Shown: one piece after another, positions 1-6,780 of the stretch
Layout of the letters: each line of letters opens with the position of its first letter
Numbering within the stretch: the first letter of the stretch is position 1
Origin: Candidatus Omnitrophota bacterium
Lineage (GTDB): Bacteria; Hinthialibacterota; Hinthialibacteria; Hinthialibacterales; Hinthialibacteraceae
Assembly (NCBI GenBank): GCA_016934335.1
Contig: JAFGTC010000131.1
Location: 1 to 33,713, forward strand
Direction of reading: 5' to 3'
DNA length: 33,713 nucleotides
Translations under genes and position numbers: made by a program
Notes under the pieces: generated by a model
Told to the model about the DNA's origin: nothing
Database searches by the model: none
The model's input: only the letters and a program-made list of their open reading frames with translations

Positions 1-858
1 GAGACCTTTGTCTAAAATGCCGATGATGACTGCGCCCAGCAGCGTGCCGTACATGGTTCCGATGCCGCCCGTGAAACTGGCGCCGCCTACGACGGCTGCG
101 GCGATGGCGTTGAGCTCGAACGCCATGCCTGATCCCGGTTCGGCGGAATAGAGTTGCGACGTGTGAATCATTCCCGCGATGCCGGTCAGGACGCCGCAGA
201 TTATATAGACGAACATTTCGGTTCGAACTAAAGGTATCCCTGTGAAGCGCGCCGCTTCTCGACTGCCCCCGATCGCGTAGCAATACTGCCCGAATCGCGT
301 GGCGTGCAAAAGAAAGGTCATTATGACGAACAAGGCGAACATGATCAAAACAGGGATGGGAATCTTTCCCCAAAGATAGCCGTTGCCCAAAAAGAGAAAC
401 CAGGTTTGCTCGTCAGGGACGGGAATGGGGCGCGCTTGATTGAAGCAGTATGCGCCGCCCCGCGCAATCTGCATGGTGGCGAGCGTGATGATGAAGGCGG
501 GCATGCGTGTTTTGGCCGCACAGACGCCGTTGAACAATCCAAAAAAAGCGGCGACGCTCAAACCGGCCAGAATGGCGAGAAACAAGCCGGCGGCCGTTGG
601 CATAGTTTGGCTGGTTAATGTCAGTATATAAACCGTCGATGTTCCAACCAACGCCAAAACGGCCCCGACGGACAAATCGATTCCCCCTATCAGAATCGTA
701 AGCGTCATACCAAATGCGATGATGGCGTTCACGGAAACTTGCTGAAACAAATTCAGCAAATTATCGACAGTGAAGAAATTGGGCGCCCAATTGCCGAATA
801 GAATTAACAAAATCGCCGTAGCGATCAGCAATGGTGCGATTTGTTTCATTACCCGCAT
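1..858 (-). CDS. Sugar ABC transporter permease, RbsC-like (C-terminus cut by window edge)
   Basis: Reading the minus strand from the ATG at 858 gives 286 uninterrupted codons that run off the left edge, so the C-terminus is missing. The protein is strongly hydrophobic with about eight membrane segments. It contains the hallmark of the RbsC/BPD_transp_2 permeases of monosaccharide ABC importers: GMTLTILIGGIDLSVGAVLA near residues 57-76, and a late ELNAIAAAVVGGASFTGG segment. The family forms the membrane channel for ribose, xylose, rhamnose or similar sugars, working with a periplasmic binding protein and an ATPase that would lie beyond the left edge. An upstream GGAG about 10 nt before the ATG supports this start; a second in-frame ATG at 849 is possible. 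The substrate cannot be told from the sequence. The exported oxidoreductase upstream on the same strand fits a sugar-use context. Confidence 0.9.
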   Translation of the reverse strand, partial: MRVMKQIAPLLIATAILLILFGNWAPNFFTVDNLLNLFQQVSVNAIIAFGMTLTILIGGIDLSVGAVLALVGTSTVYILTLTSQTMPTAAGLFLAILAGLSVAAFFGLFNGVCAAKTRMPAFIITLATMQIARGGAYCFNQARPIPVPDEQTWFLFLGNGYLWGKIPIPVLIMFALFVIMTFLLHATRFGQYCYAIGGSREAARFTGIPLVRTEMFVYIICGVLTGIAGMIHTSQLYSAEPGSGMAFELNAIAAAVVGGASFTGGIGTMYGTLLGAVIIGILDKGL

Positions 859-1099
859 ATTATGCCGCTCCAGGTTGGTTCAGCTCATTTCGGCTGAGTT
901 ATATTGAAGTGAACAATAGTCCATTCCCGTTCATGGGAACAGAAAATAGAAAATACACAGAATAAGACAGTTTGCCAAGAAGCGGATCAATGAACGGGCG
1001 GCCCGGAGCAATGCGCCGAACCGCCTGTCCATAGCGTTTGATTTTCCAGCCGGATCTTCCAAGTATGAATGACATGGATTAAATATAAAATTGCCGCGA

Positions 1100-2302
1100 T
1101 TATAAATCGAGTTTTACATCGAAGGCTTCGGGGGTCGCCATCATCTGATCCCATGTGACGTCTTCGCCGCTGTAGGCGGCCATTCGTCCGAGTACGCCGG
1201 TCAGCGTGCTCTGCACGGCTTCGTCTCCATGATTGATATAATCGCCGGAGCGCAGAGCTTTGACAAAATCCTTGACGTTGTTGTTGACTCCGGAATTCCA
1301 CGTGTCATCGTGATCGACGCCTTCCCACGGATGGTCGCCGAGTATGCGCACCGGTCCGTTGTAATGGCAGTCGGCGGTTCCCTGCGAGCCGTACATGCGC
1401 ATGCAAAGGTCGTCGTAGCCTTTCGTGAATTGAGCGGAGCTGAAATCGACTTTCAATCCATTGGGATACCAATAGGTCACGATGAAGTGATCCCAGCAGT
1501 CGCCTACGTCGACGCGCGCTTTGCGCCCGCCTGTTCCGTGAGCTTTGATCGGGTGGGTTCCCGCGTACCAGTTGGCTACGTCGAGAACATGAACGTTTTG
1601 TTCGACAATGATGTCGCCGGACAGTTCAATATCGAACACCCAATTGCGCAAACGGGCCTCGTCTCTGGACATGTTCGGTTTGGATTTTACGCCCAACCGT
1701 CCGGCGTGGTAATAAATATGTCCTAAAACAAGATCGCCGATGGCGCCGTCATGAACCCGCTGGAGCGCTTCCTTGAAATGGGGGCTGTTTCGAGTTTGAA
1801 AATCGACCAGAAAATTCAGTTTGCCTTTGGCCTCACGCGCTTGTTTTTTGATGCGCAGGCAGCCGGCCGCGTCGGCGGCGACCGGTTTGGCCATCCAAAC
1901 ATGCTTGTTGGCGGCGACGGCCGCTTCGACCTGGTCGGGATGGAAATAGGGAGGGCTGGTTATCGCTACGGCGTCCAACTTCGAATTCATTAATTCATGG
2001 TAGGCGTCAAGTCCGCGGTAAAGACGCGAGGAATCGATGTCGAAGCGCACTTGGACATCCTCCAGGCGGTCGGCGAAGGGATCCTGAGCGGCGACCACTC
2101 GGATGTCGTCAGGCGCGTTTTCCTGGAATTTTCTTGCGATAAAATTTCCTCGCCCGCCGCAACCTACGATTCCGAATTCAATTTTGGAATTTGCGGTCGA
2201 ACCGGTTATGGATTGAGCGTTCACCAGCATGAAGGCCGTCGCTCCGGCGGTGGATTGTAGAAAACGTCGGCGATTGTTCTGAATTTTTGGTTGATCTGTC
2301 AT
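1100..2302 (-). CDS. Exported Gfo/Idh/MocA-family oxidoreductase
   Basis: A 400-residue protein. I chose the ATG at 2302 because GGTGAGG lies 5-6 nt before it; the longer frame would need a TTG start. Residues 11-17 are RRRFLQS followed by a hydrophobic stretch, a twin-arginine-type leader, so the enzyme is probably exported folded with its cofactor. The mature part opens with a Rossmann nucleotide-binding loop, GIVGCGGRG at residues 44-52. It continues with the NAD(P)-binding half and the C-terminal alpha/beta half typical of the family, including a HVWMAKPVA segment carrying the conserved active-site lysine of the EKP-type motif (here AKP). Members oxidise or reduce sugars and sugar derivatives; the substrate here is unknown. 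Exported forms of this size are abundant in Planctomycetes-like genomes. A sugar ABC permease lies downstream on the same strand after a 241-nt gap. Confidence 0.9.
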   Translation of the reverse strand: MTDQPKIQNNRRRFLQSTAGATAFMLVNAQSITGSTANSKIEFGIVGCGGRGNFIARKFQENAPDDIRVVAAQDPFADRLEDVQVRFDIDSSRLYRGLDAYHELMNSKLDAVAITSPPYFHPDQVEAAVAANKHVWMAKPVAADAAGCLRIKKQAREAKGKLNFLVDFQTRNSPHFKEALQRVHDGAIGDLVLGHIYYHAGRLGVKSKPNMSRDEARLRNWVFDIELSGDIIVEQNVHVLDVANWYAGTHPIKAHGTGGRKARVDVGDCWDHFIVTYWYPNGLKVDFSSAQFTKGYDDLCMRMYGSQGTADCHYNGPVRILGDHPWEGVDHDDTWNSGVNNNVKDFVKALRSGDYINHGDEAVQSTLTGVLGRMAAYSGEDVTWDQMMATPEAFDVKLDL

Positions 2303-2402
2303 GATTATCCTCACCAATATTTAGAGTAACAAAACCTTAGCATACAGATCACTAGAAGACTAGAAAGCAATTCGTCAGGTAAATTGATTTCTACTCAATT
2401 GC

Positions 2403-2475
2403 GAACTTGAAAAGTTCATTCAGTAATAGGAATAATTCCTATCGATTAATCGATTTACATGTTCTCGATCATGTG
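2403..2475. promoter_or_regulatory. Cluster of four inverted repeats upstream of and within a promoter
   Basis: Four dyads follow one another within 73 bases. At 2403-2417, GAACTT and AAGTTC flank 3 nt. At 2426-2442, ATAGGAAT and ATTCCTAT flank one base. At 2441-2454, ATCGATTAATCGAT is a perfect 14-nt palindrome. At 2457-2475, ACATG and CATGT flank 8 nt. The third touches the proposed -35 box and the fourth sits in the spacer before the -10 box. Such an arrangement is what repressor or activator operators look like, but no cognate protein is identified. The region separates the oxidoreductase (minus) from the zinc-ribbon gene (plus), so it could act on both. Confidence 0.6.
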
Positions 2476-2482
2476 GTACTAT
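2454..2482 (+). promoter_or_regulatory. Predicted sigma70-type promoter for the zinc-ribbon gene
   Basis: TTTACA (2454-2459) is separated by 17 nt from TACTAT (2477-2482). A TG lies one base before the -10 box, which makes it an extended -10 element. A start site near 2489 would give a leader of about 26 nt before the ATG at 2515. Inverted repeats overlap the -35 box and fill the spacer, so regulation is likely. Confidence 0.5.
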
Positions 2483-2514
2483 TTAAAAAATCTTGATTGC
2501 GGTAGGATTTTATT

Positions 2515-2700
2515 ATGAATATTGTCTGTAAAAAATGCTTTCGGGTTTTGAAGAATAATCAGTGGATCCAAGACGTTCTGCCCATTGAGAAGGTGAGTTA
2601 TACGGTTTGTCCTTCCTGCCAGATGAAGGAAGGATCGATTCCCGCAAAATCCTATCGAGGCATGGTCTATCAAGAAAAACTGCGTCAAAAAACAAAATAA
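2515..2700 (+). CDS. Small zinc-ribbon protein, function unknown
   Basis: A 61-residue protein with two CxxC knuckles, CKKC at residues 5-8 and CPSC near residues 32-35. This is the layout of a single treble-clef or zinc-ribbon domain that would bind one Zn(II) through four cysteines. The C-terminal 25 residues are basic (ending EKLRQKTK), which could contact nucleic acid or ribosome; that is inference. GGTAGGA precedes the ATG at a workable distance. The gene is monocistronic by appearance: a promoter lies just upstream, and a perfect hairpin overlaps its stop codon. I do not recognise a named family. It may be a transcription cofactor or a ribosome-associated protein, but nothing in the window decides this. 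Confidence 0.7.
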   Translation: MNIVCKKCFRVLKNNQWIQDVLPIEKVSYTVCPSCQMKEGSIPAKSYRGMVYQEKLRQKTK

Positions 2701-2719
2701 CGATTTACTCGTTATTTTG
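2693..2719. terminator. Bidirectional intrinsic terminator between convergent genes
   Basis: CAAAATAACGA and TCGTTATTTTG form an 11-bp perfect stem around the loop TTTAC. The stem ends in A/T runs on both sides, so it could stop transcription in either direction. It lies between the zinc-ribbon gene, whose stop codon is inside the left arm, and the convergent cupin gene. Confidence 0.65.
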
Positions 2720-2777
2720 AGCCTTCCTCCAAAGCCGTCCCTGTTCCGCAGGATTTGTTTGACTTAAGTTTTTTCGA

Positions 2778-3227
2778 TCACCCGCTTTTGATGACCAGGT
2801 AGCGCATGGGGGCGTCGCCCGCGTTTCGGATTCCATGCGGTAGGTTCGGCGGACAATAGAGCGACGAGTTTTTCCCAACGATTTTCGAGCGGCCGTCCAA
2901 CGTAAATTCGGCGGCGCCCTCCAGGATGAAGTAGATTTCCGCTTCCGGATGGGAATGCGCGCCGTGATGAGCAGTGCGGGCGTTGACTTCCGACATTTTA
3001 AGATTCAATCCGCCGGACAATTTTTGGGGAACAAACCAGAACGCCCAGCCTCGATCATTCTTCTGAATCGCGTCTTCGGACAATTCCATCACGCAATTAT
3101 CCAGTGTAAAAGACGAGGCGTTTTCTTGAATGCTGGATTGCGCGTTAGTATTGACCGGATTGAACATCTTTCCCAAAAGAAATCCCGCCATAAAAGCGAT
3201 CGCCGCAATCATGCACCATTGTTTCAT
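2778..3227 (-). CDS. Membrane-anchored or exported cupin-domain protein
   Basis: A 149-residue protein. The ATG at 3227 is preferred because AAAGGAG lies about 9 nt upstream; the frame is open further 5' but without a better start. Residues 4-20 are hydrophobic, forming a signal anchor or signal peptide. A single cupin barrel follows. Motif 1 is HSHPEAEIYFILEG from residue 91, matching HxH(x3)E(x6)G exactly. Motif 2 includes PPNLPHGIRN near residues 126-135, with the metal-binding His131. So the four metal ligands (two His, Glu, His) of a canonical cupin are all present. The reaction is not predictable: small single-domain cupins include isomerases, dioxygenases and sugar-binding proteins. 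The 123-residue gene upstream on the same strand is 50 nt away, suggesting co-transcription. Confidence 0.85.
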   Translation of the reverse strand: MKQWCMIAAIAFMAGFLLGKMFNPVNTNAQSSIQENASSFTLDNCVMELSEDAIQKNDRGWAFWFVPQKLSGGLNLKMSEVNARTAHHGAHSHPEAEIYFILEGAAEFTLDGRSKIVGKNSSLYCPPNLPHGIRNAGDAPMRYLVIKSG

Positions 3228-3277
3228 CAACGCCCGCTCCTTTCCAATTGATTTTCGATCCGAATGCGCCTCGATTT

Positions 3278-3649
3278 TCACGATGCATAATCATCGCGAA
3301 CAAGAGCCTCGAACTCGCTGAAGTCGATTTGCTTCTCATCTCGCAGTTTTTCGAGATTATTCCACAGATTTTCATGCATGCTGAGGACGCCCGACTTGAT
3401 ATGATTGGCGGCGTCGCACAGAGGGATGCAAATTTCACCGGTGCTGTCGGCGAGGCGCGCGCTATCGATCGCTTCTTCAATGCGCTCTAAAGCGATTTTG
3501 CAGGTTTCATACGAAATGATGATCGAATCAAGGTAATGAAGAAGGTGGGGAGCGATATTTTCTCGATCCGCGAGTTGATTCCGCACCTGTCTCGCTTCAT
3601 GAAAAAGAAGATCGAATATCCCGTCGCGTAAAAATCTCTTTTGGCTCAT
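3278..3649 (-). CDS. Hypothetical helical protein
   Basis: A 123-residue protein of no family I recognise. I chose the ATG at 3649 because GGAGAG lies 6 nt before it; a longer frame reaches 3790 but its upstream part has no ribosome binding site and is compositionally odd. The sequence is rich in Leu, Glu, Arg and Ile with regular spacing, consistent with a small all-helical bundle. It has two cysteines around residue 79-84 (EICIPLC) and an acidic C-terminus. No signal peptide or membrane segment is evident, so it should be cytoplasmic. It precedes the cupin gene by 50 nt on the same strand. Confidence 0.6.
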   Translation of the reverse strand: MSQKRFLRDGIFDLLFHEARQVRNQLADRENIAPHLLHYLDSIIISYETCKIALERIEEAIDSARLADSTGEICIPLCDAANHIKSGVLSMHENLWNNLEKLRDEKQIDFSEFEALVRDDYAS

Positions 3650-3790
3650 GAATCTCTCCAGGATGTGATTGATTTTGTCTGCCATCTTACAGCATATTGT
3701 TGCAGAAGCGTATGTTTTTTGGATAAAAGTTTGAATTAATTTTAAAAAATCTAACAAAAAGAGGGGGGAAGAGAGGAGTTGATTATTCAT

Positions 3791-3821
3791 AATCTCATAT
3801 TTTTGAATATGTTATGAGATT
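3791..3821. repeat. Inverted repeat, 9-bp arms
   Basis: AATCTCATA (3791-3799) and TATGAGATT (3813-3821) are perfect complements around 13 nt; the alternative pairing CATATT/AATATG lies inside it. It is 46 nt upstream of the -35 box of the pilin promoter and could be an operator or a terminator-like structure. No U-tract follows on either strand. Confidence 0.4.
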
Positions 3822-3866
3822 GATTTTCATGCCGGGGGAAAAATGGGAAAAAAACTAGAAAAAATA

Positions 3867-3894
3867 TTGACAATTTGAAAAATTATCGTATACT
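3867..3894 (+). promoter_or_regulatory. Strong sigma70-type promoter for the flp pilin genes
   Basis: A perfect TTGACA (3867-3872) and TATACT (3889-3894) are separated by 16 nt in an AT-rich stretch. The only plus-strand gene downstream is the first flp pilin, about 270 nt away. Such a near-consensus promoter suits the high expression expected of a major pilin. Confidence 0.6.
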
Positions 3895-4163
3895 TGGTCA
3901 TATCATTGTTGAGTGATCCGAGTTAAAGAATGGATGTTTTGTAAGAGTTAGACTGCTTTGGAAATAGATTTTATGGATGTTTTATTTGTAATTATATTGA
4001 GCATTAATCTGATTAACTGTTATATAATAATTCATAATGTGAGGGAAACCGCCGGAATCTTTGAAGGGGTTCATTCACTGAAACAGGGTGGTTTTTTTTG
4101 AGGGTAAAGAGTTTACTAATAAAAGTAAGTACGTAACGAAATTTTGCATTCAGGAGAATCGCC

Positions 4164-4355
4164 ATGGATGCCGCCATCCGCAAAGTGAAAAGGTTTCTCC
4201 AAGAAGACCAGGGCCCGACCGCCGTCGAATACGCCGTCCTGCTGGGGTTGATCATGATGGTCATTATCGGCAGCGTTACCGCTTTTGGCCTGAAAGTCAC
4301 GGAGATGTTCACGGATACTACGCAAACGATCGCGCTGGCTTCGGAGAGCGGTTGA
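4164..4355 (+). CDS. flp: Flp/Fap-type pilin precursor, copy 1
   Basis: A 63-residue type IVb prepilin, the normal size for Flp. A short basic leader (residues 1-17) ends in Gly17, the expected cleavage point for the prepilin peptidase. Mature residues PTAVEY place Glu at +5 and Tyr at +6, the Flp signature. A hydrophobic helix (residues 24-42) and a short acidic tail follow. The helix anchors the subunit in the inner membrane before assembly and forms the pilus core afterwards. AGGAG lies 8 nt before the ATG. It is the first gene of the Tad locus and shares its GPTAVEYAV core with the second copy, so the two probably arose by duplication. Either could be the major subunit. Confidence 0.92.
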   Translation: MDAAIRKVKRFLQEDQGPTAVEYAVLLGLIMMVIIGSVTAFGLKVTEMFTDTTQTIALASESG

Positions 4356-4381
4356 GAATAGAAAATAATGAGAATTAAAAA

Positions 4382-4399
4382 CCTTACAAAATTGTAAGG
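4382..4399 (+). repeat. Short hairpin between the two pilin genes
   Basis: CCTTACAA and TTGTAAGG are perfect 8-nt arms around AA; as RNA this would be at least a 6-bp stem with a 6-nt loop. No U-run follows. It may act as an RNA stability or partial attenuation element between flp copies 1 and 2. Confidence 0.35.
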
Positions 4400-4433
4400 G
4401 ATCTTCATAACAAACGCAATGGAGGAAAAGATC

Positions 4434-4631
4434 ATGACGAAAGCAATCCAAGCCGTAAAGCAGTTCTTAGTAGCAGAAGATGGCCCGACCGCCGTCGAGT
4501 ATGCCGTAATGTTGGCCCTGATCATCGTTGCCTGTGTAGGCGCTGTTTTAGCTTTAGGAAGTAGAGTCGAACAGACATTCAATGAGGCAACGGGTGTAAT
4601 TGGCGGGACGGATCCTGCTGCAGGTGGATGA
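4434..4631 (+). CDS. flp: Flp/Fap-type pilin precursor, copy 2
   Basis: A 65-residue type IVb prepilin. The ATG at 4434 is chosen over the upstream one at 4419 because GGAGG lies about 8 nt before it and the leader then has the same length as in copy 1. Gly17 precedes PTAVEY, so the cleavage point and the +5 Glu and +6 Tyr are identical to copy 1. The hydrophobic helix (about residues 24-43) differs in sequence, and the C-terminal tail is longer and ends in a Gly/Ala-rich GTDPAAGG. The two pilins could be mixed in one fibre or used under different conditions. An 18-bp stem lies shortly downstream and may set their transcript level apart from the assembly genes. Confidence 0.92.
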   Translation: MTKAIQAVKQFLVAEDGPTAVEYAVMLALIIVACVGAVLALGSRVEQTFNEATGVIGGTDPAAGG

Positions 4632-4653
4632 TTGTGTCTGTGAAATAAGTGAT

Positions 4654-4725
4654 TTTGAGGGAGAGTTACAGGGGCGAATCGAGGGCGTGAGGATATATGG
4701 CATGAAACTGTAACTCTCCCTCAAA
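4654..4725 (+). repeat. 18-bp perfect inverted repeat downstream of the pilins
   Basis: The arms 4654-4671 and 4708-4725 are fully complementary (TTTGAGGGAGAGTTACAG on the left) around a 36-nt loop. As RNA this is a very stable stem. A U-tract does not follow, so it is not a classic intrinsic terminator; a 3'-end-protecting or RNase-processing stem that favours pilin mRNA over the downstream genes is more likely. Confidence 0.6.
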
Positions 4726-4772
4726 GGGATTTTGTGATGAAGCCAATTTGAGATGAGGAGCCCAATAAAATC

Positions 4773-5291
4773 ATGAGACCTGAAATTGTAAGCGCCATAG
4801 TGATTCTCGGCTTCGCCGCCTACATCGACTGGAAGGAGCATCGTGTTCCCAACTGGCTGACTTATTCCGCCTGGGGATTGGGCGTTCTGTTCCATATCGC
4901 AACCGGCGGAATGGCGGGCCTGGGAGCAAGTTTGCTGGGAACCGTCGTGGGTCTGGCTACGCTGATCGTCCTTTACGCCTTATGCGGCATGGGGGCGGGC
5001 GACGTGAAACTGATGGCCGCCGTCGGCGCCTGGGTAGGCGCAGGGGCGACCTTTCAGGCGTTCATCTGGATCGCTCTGGTCGGCGGAGTCATGGGGCTTT
5101 ACATGATTCTGCGCTCGAAAGAGAAGCGCGATCGCCTCTGGACCACCATCATCGCGGCGCGAAATCTTTTTGCATTGAAGCGACTGGATTTGGGGCGGAC
5201 GGAGCAAGCGCCGAGCCGCATTCTTTTGCCGTATGGAGTGCCCATCGCCATTGGTTTTTACGCGTACTTTATCTTCGGAGGATTGATCTGA
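4773..5291 (+). CDS. cpaA: Prepilin peptidase CpaA/TadV (A24 aspartic protease)
   Basis: A 172-residue, multi-pass inner-membrane protein, the size of the short TadV/CpaA peptidases that lack the methylase domain of PilD. The two catalytic aspartates of family A24 are visible: one in the N-terminal AYIDWKEHRVPNW segment (Asp19), the other in the GxGD-type motif GMGAGDVKLM (around residues 72-81). It should cleave the leaders of both Flp pilins and of TadE after their glycines. The stop codon overlaps the tadE start in a TGATG arrangement, so the two are translationally coupled. Confidence 0.9.
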   Translation: MRPEIVSAIVILGFAAYIDWKEHRVPNWLTYSAWGLGVLFHIATGGMAGLGASLLGTVVGLATLIVLYALCGMGAGDVKLMAAVGAWVGAGATFQAFIWIALVGGVMGLYMILRSKEKRDRLWTTIIAARNLFALKRLDLGRTEQAPSRILLPYGVPIAIGFYAYFIFGGLI

Positions 5292-5716
5292 TGAGCGGAT
5301 CCATGATTTCCCGATTCCGTCAAAGCGAACGCGGGGCCGCGGTGGTTGAGTTTGCCGTCGTGCTGCCTCTCCTATTGACTTTTGTGTTTGGCATCATGGA
5401 ATGGGGGCGAATCATGTCGGTGTCTCACGCTTTAAATAATGCGGCGCGGGCCGGCGCGCGAATCGGCTGTCTGCCCGGCGCCAACAATACGAAAGTGTTG
5501 GACGCCATCGATCAGGTGTTAAGCGCCAGCGGCTTGTCTGCGTATACCTATGAATTGAGTCCAAGCGACGTTTCATCGGCCGCGAGAGATTCATCCATCA
5601 GCGTCACCGTTCGAATCGATTACGAATCGATCGGCTTGGTTGTCGGATATTTTCCCATGTTTAACGGCATGCAGTTGACCGGCTCGGTCGTGATGCGCAA
5701 AGAAGGATTCACCTGA
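5291..5716 (+). CDS. tadE: TadE-like pseudopilin
   Basis: A 141-residue protein starting at the ATG that overlaps the cpaA stop; the frame extends upstream but only as a shadow of cpaA. The N-terminus has the TadE signature: SERGAAVVEFAVVLPLLLTF, where cleavage after Gly would put Glu at +5. The hydrophobic helix is followed by GRIMSVSHALNNAARAGAR, typical of TadE-domain proteins, and a soluble C-terminal domain of about 85 residues. TadE and TadF are minor pseudopilins needed for Flp pilus assembly. No separate TadF or TadG is seen in the window. A terminator follows about 80 nt downstream. Confidence 0.88.
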   Translation: MSGSMISRFRQSERGAAVVEFAVVLPLLLTFVFGIMEWGRIMSVSHALNNAARAGARIGCLPGANNTKVLDAIDQVLSASGLSAYTYELSPSDVSSAARDSSISVTVRIDYESIGLVVGYFPMFNGMQLTGSVVMRKEGFT

Positions 5717-5797
5717 TTCTTTTCGTAGGAAACTTGAAATTGTACGACATTTTAGGATGACTGTATTTTTTGTTTTTACTTTTTGTTATGGAAGGGC

Positions 5798-5828
5798 AGG
5801 GGGAGAGGATCGAGCGCTCCCCTTTTTT
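5798..5828 (+). terminator. Intrinsic terminator between tadE and cpaB
   Basis: GGGGAG (5800-5805) pairs with CTCCCC (5817-5822) around an 11-nt loop; two more pairs (one G-U) extend it, and six T follow at 5823-5828. It is a standard intrinsic terminator shape. It splits the pilin/peptidase/tadE unit from the assembly genes. Confidence 0.65.
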
Positions 5829-5875
5829 GATGATCGGGATTTCGAGGGATTACGGCTCGAAGCCAGGAGGTAATC

Positions 5876-6736
5876 ATGACCAAGCGGGCAGGCATGTTGG
5901 TATTAGCGGTCGCTCTCTTTTCGGGGCTGATCTGCAGCGCCACAGTAATGAAATACGTCAATCAAGTCAGCGAAACAACGGTGGCGCCTGTAGAAACCAC
6001 CCCTGTTTTAGTGACCAAAGTCAGTGTTCCGGCGGGCGGCAGCATTCTCAATTCCCAGGTCGAACTGGTCCAGCGCCCTGTCGACAGCATTCCGGAAGGC
6101 GCCATACGAACTCTGGAGCAAGGGGAGGGGCGCGTCGTTCGCACAACGCTGTATCCCGGCGAAATGGTAATGGAAGAGCGCTTGATCAAGCGGGGATCGA
6201 TGGGAGGACTGCCTTCGCTGATCCCCAAAGGCATGCGAGCCATCACCCTGAAAGTCGACGACACCATCAGCGTCTCCGGATTTGTCCGACCCGGACATTT
6301 TGTGGATGTTCTAACCACAGTCGATATTGATGACAGCCTGGGGGGAACCATCACCAAAACGATATTGCAGTCCGTGCAGGTCGTGGCGACCGGCCGTGAA
6401 ATTGAGAACGTTGAAGGCGAAGAAAACACCAAGCTCGTCCCCACCGTCACCGTCCTGGTGACATTGGATCAAGCGGAGCGCCTGGCCTTGGCGACCAATG
6501 CGGGATCCATCCGGTTGGTGCTTCGCAATCATGAAGATTTGAATGAAACCCCGACGGAAGGCGTGACCCTTTCCAGTTTAATCCCTCAGTCCAAGCGTCA
6601 TGTCGAGCTGCCGATGCCTGTGTTGGTTGAGGAGGAAATCGAAACTGAACCCGAACCGGCGCCTCCTGCGCCGCAATTTCATGTCGTCGAAGTGTATCGC
6701 GGGACGCAGCGAAGCGAAGTGGCTTTGCAAGAATAA
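5876..6736 (+). CDS. cpaB: Flp pilus assembly protein CpaB/RcpC
   Basis: A 286-residue protein with an N-terminal membrane segment (residues 6-24), which could serve as signal or anchor. An SAF domain follows (VLVTKVSVPAGGSILNSQVE from about residue 44), then the conserved RcpC/CpaB region (KGMRAITLKVDDTISVSGFV near residues 120-139, and PGHFVDVLTTVD). The last 40 residues are proline- and glutamate-rich. In Tad systems CpaB lies in the periplasm with the secretin and is thought to bind peptidoglycan or stabilise the outer-membrane pore. AGGAGG precedes the ATG at ideal distance. The gene leads the second transcription unit, followed by cpaC after 44 nt. Confidence 0.92.
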   Translation: MTKRAGMLVLAVALFSGLICSATVMKYVNQVSETTVAPVETTPVLVTKVSVPAGGSILNSQVELVQRPVDSIPEGAIRTLEQGEGRVVRTTLYPGEMVMEERLIKRGSMGGLPSLIPKGMRAITLKVDDTISVSGFVRPGHFVDVLTTVDIDDSLGGTITKTILQSVQVVATGREIENVEGEENTKLVPTVTVLVTLDQAERLALATNAGSIRLVLRNHEDLNETPTEGVTLSSLIPQSKRHVELPMPVLVEEEIETEPEPAPPAPQFHVVEVYRGTQRSEVALQE

Positions 6737-6780
6737 GCGCCGCCGACGACGATTGATAAAGGGACGCGAAGGAGATCGCC

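Larger units (their letters stand above)
3650..4163. other. AT-rich divergent intergenic region upstream of the Tad locus
   Basis: This 514-nt stretch separates the minus-strand helical-protein/cupin pair from the plus-strand pilin genes. It holds an inverted repeat at 3791-3821 and a consensus-like promoter at 3867-3894. I see no other gene. The open frame antisense to the pilins (4013-4582, minus) enters it but looks like a shadow. The predicted 5' leader of the first pilin gene is about 260 nt, long enough to hold further regulation. Confidence 0.6.

Noticed and set aside
1229..1726. 165-codon plus-strand frame
   Set aside because: Shadow of the Gfo/Idh/MocA oxidoreductase on the minus strand.
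4013..4582. 189-codon minus-strand frame across both pilin genes
   Set aside because: Its two repeated halves only mirror the duplicated pilin genes on the opposite strand.
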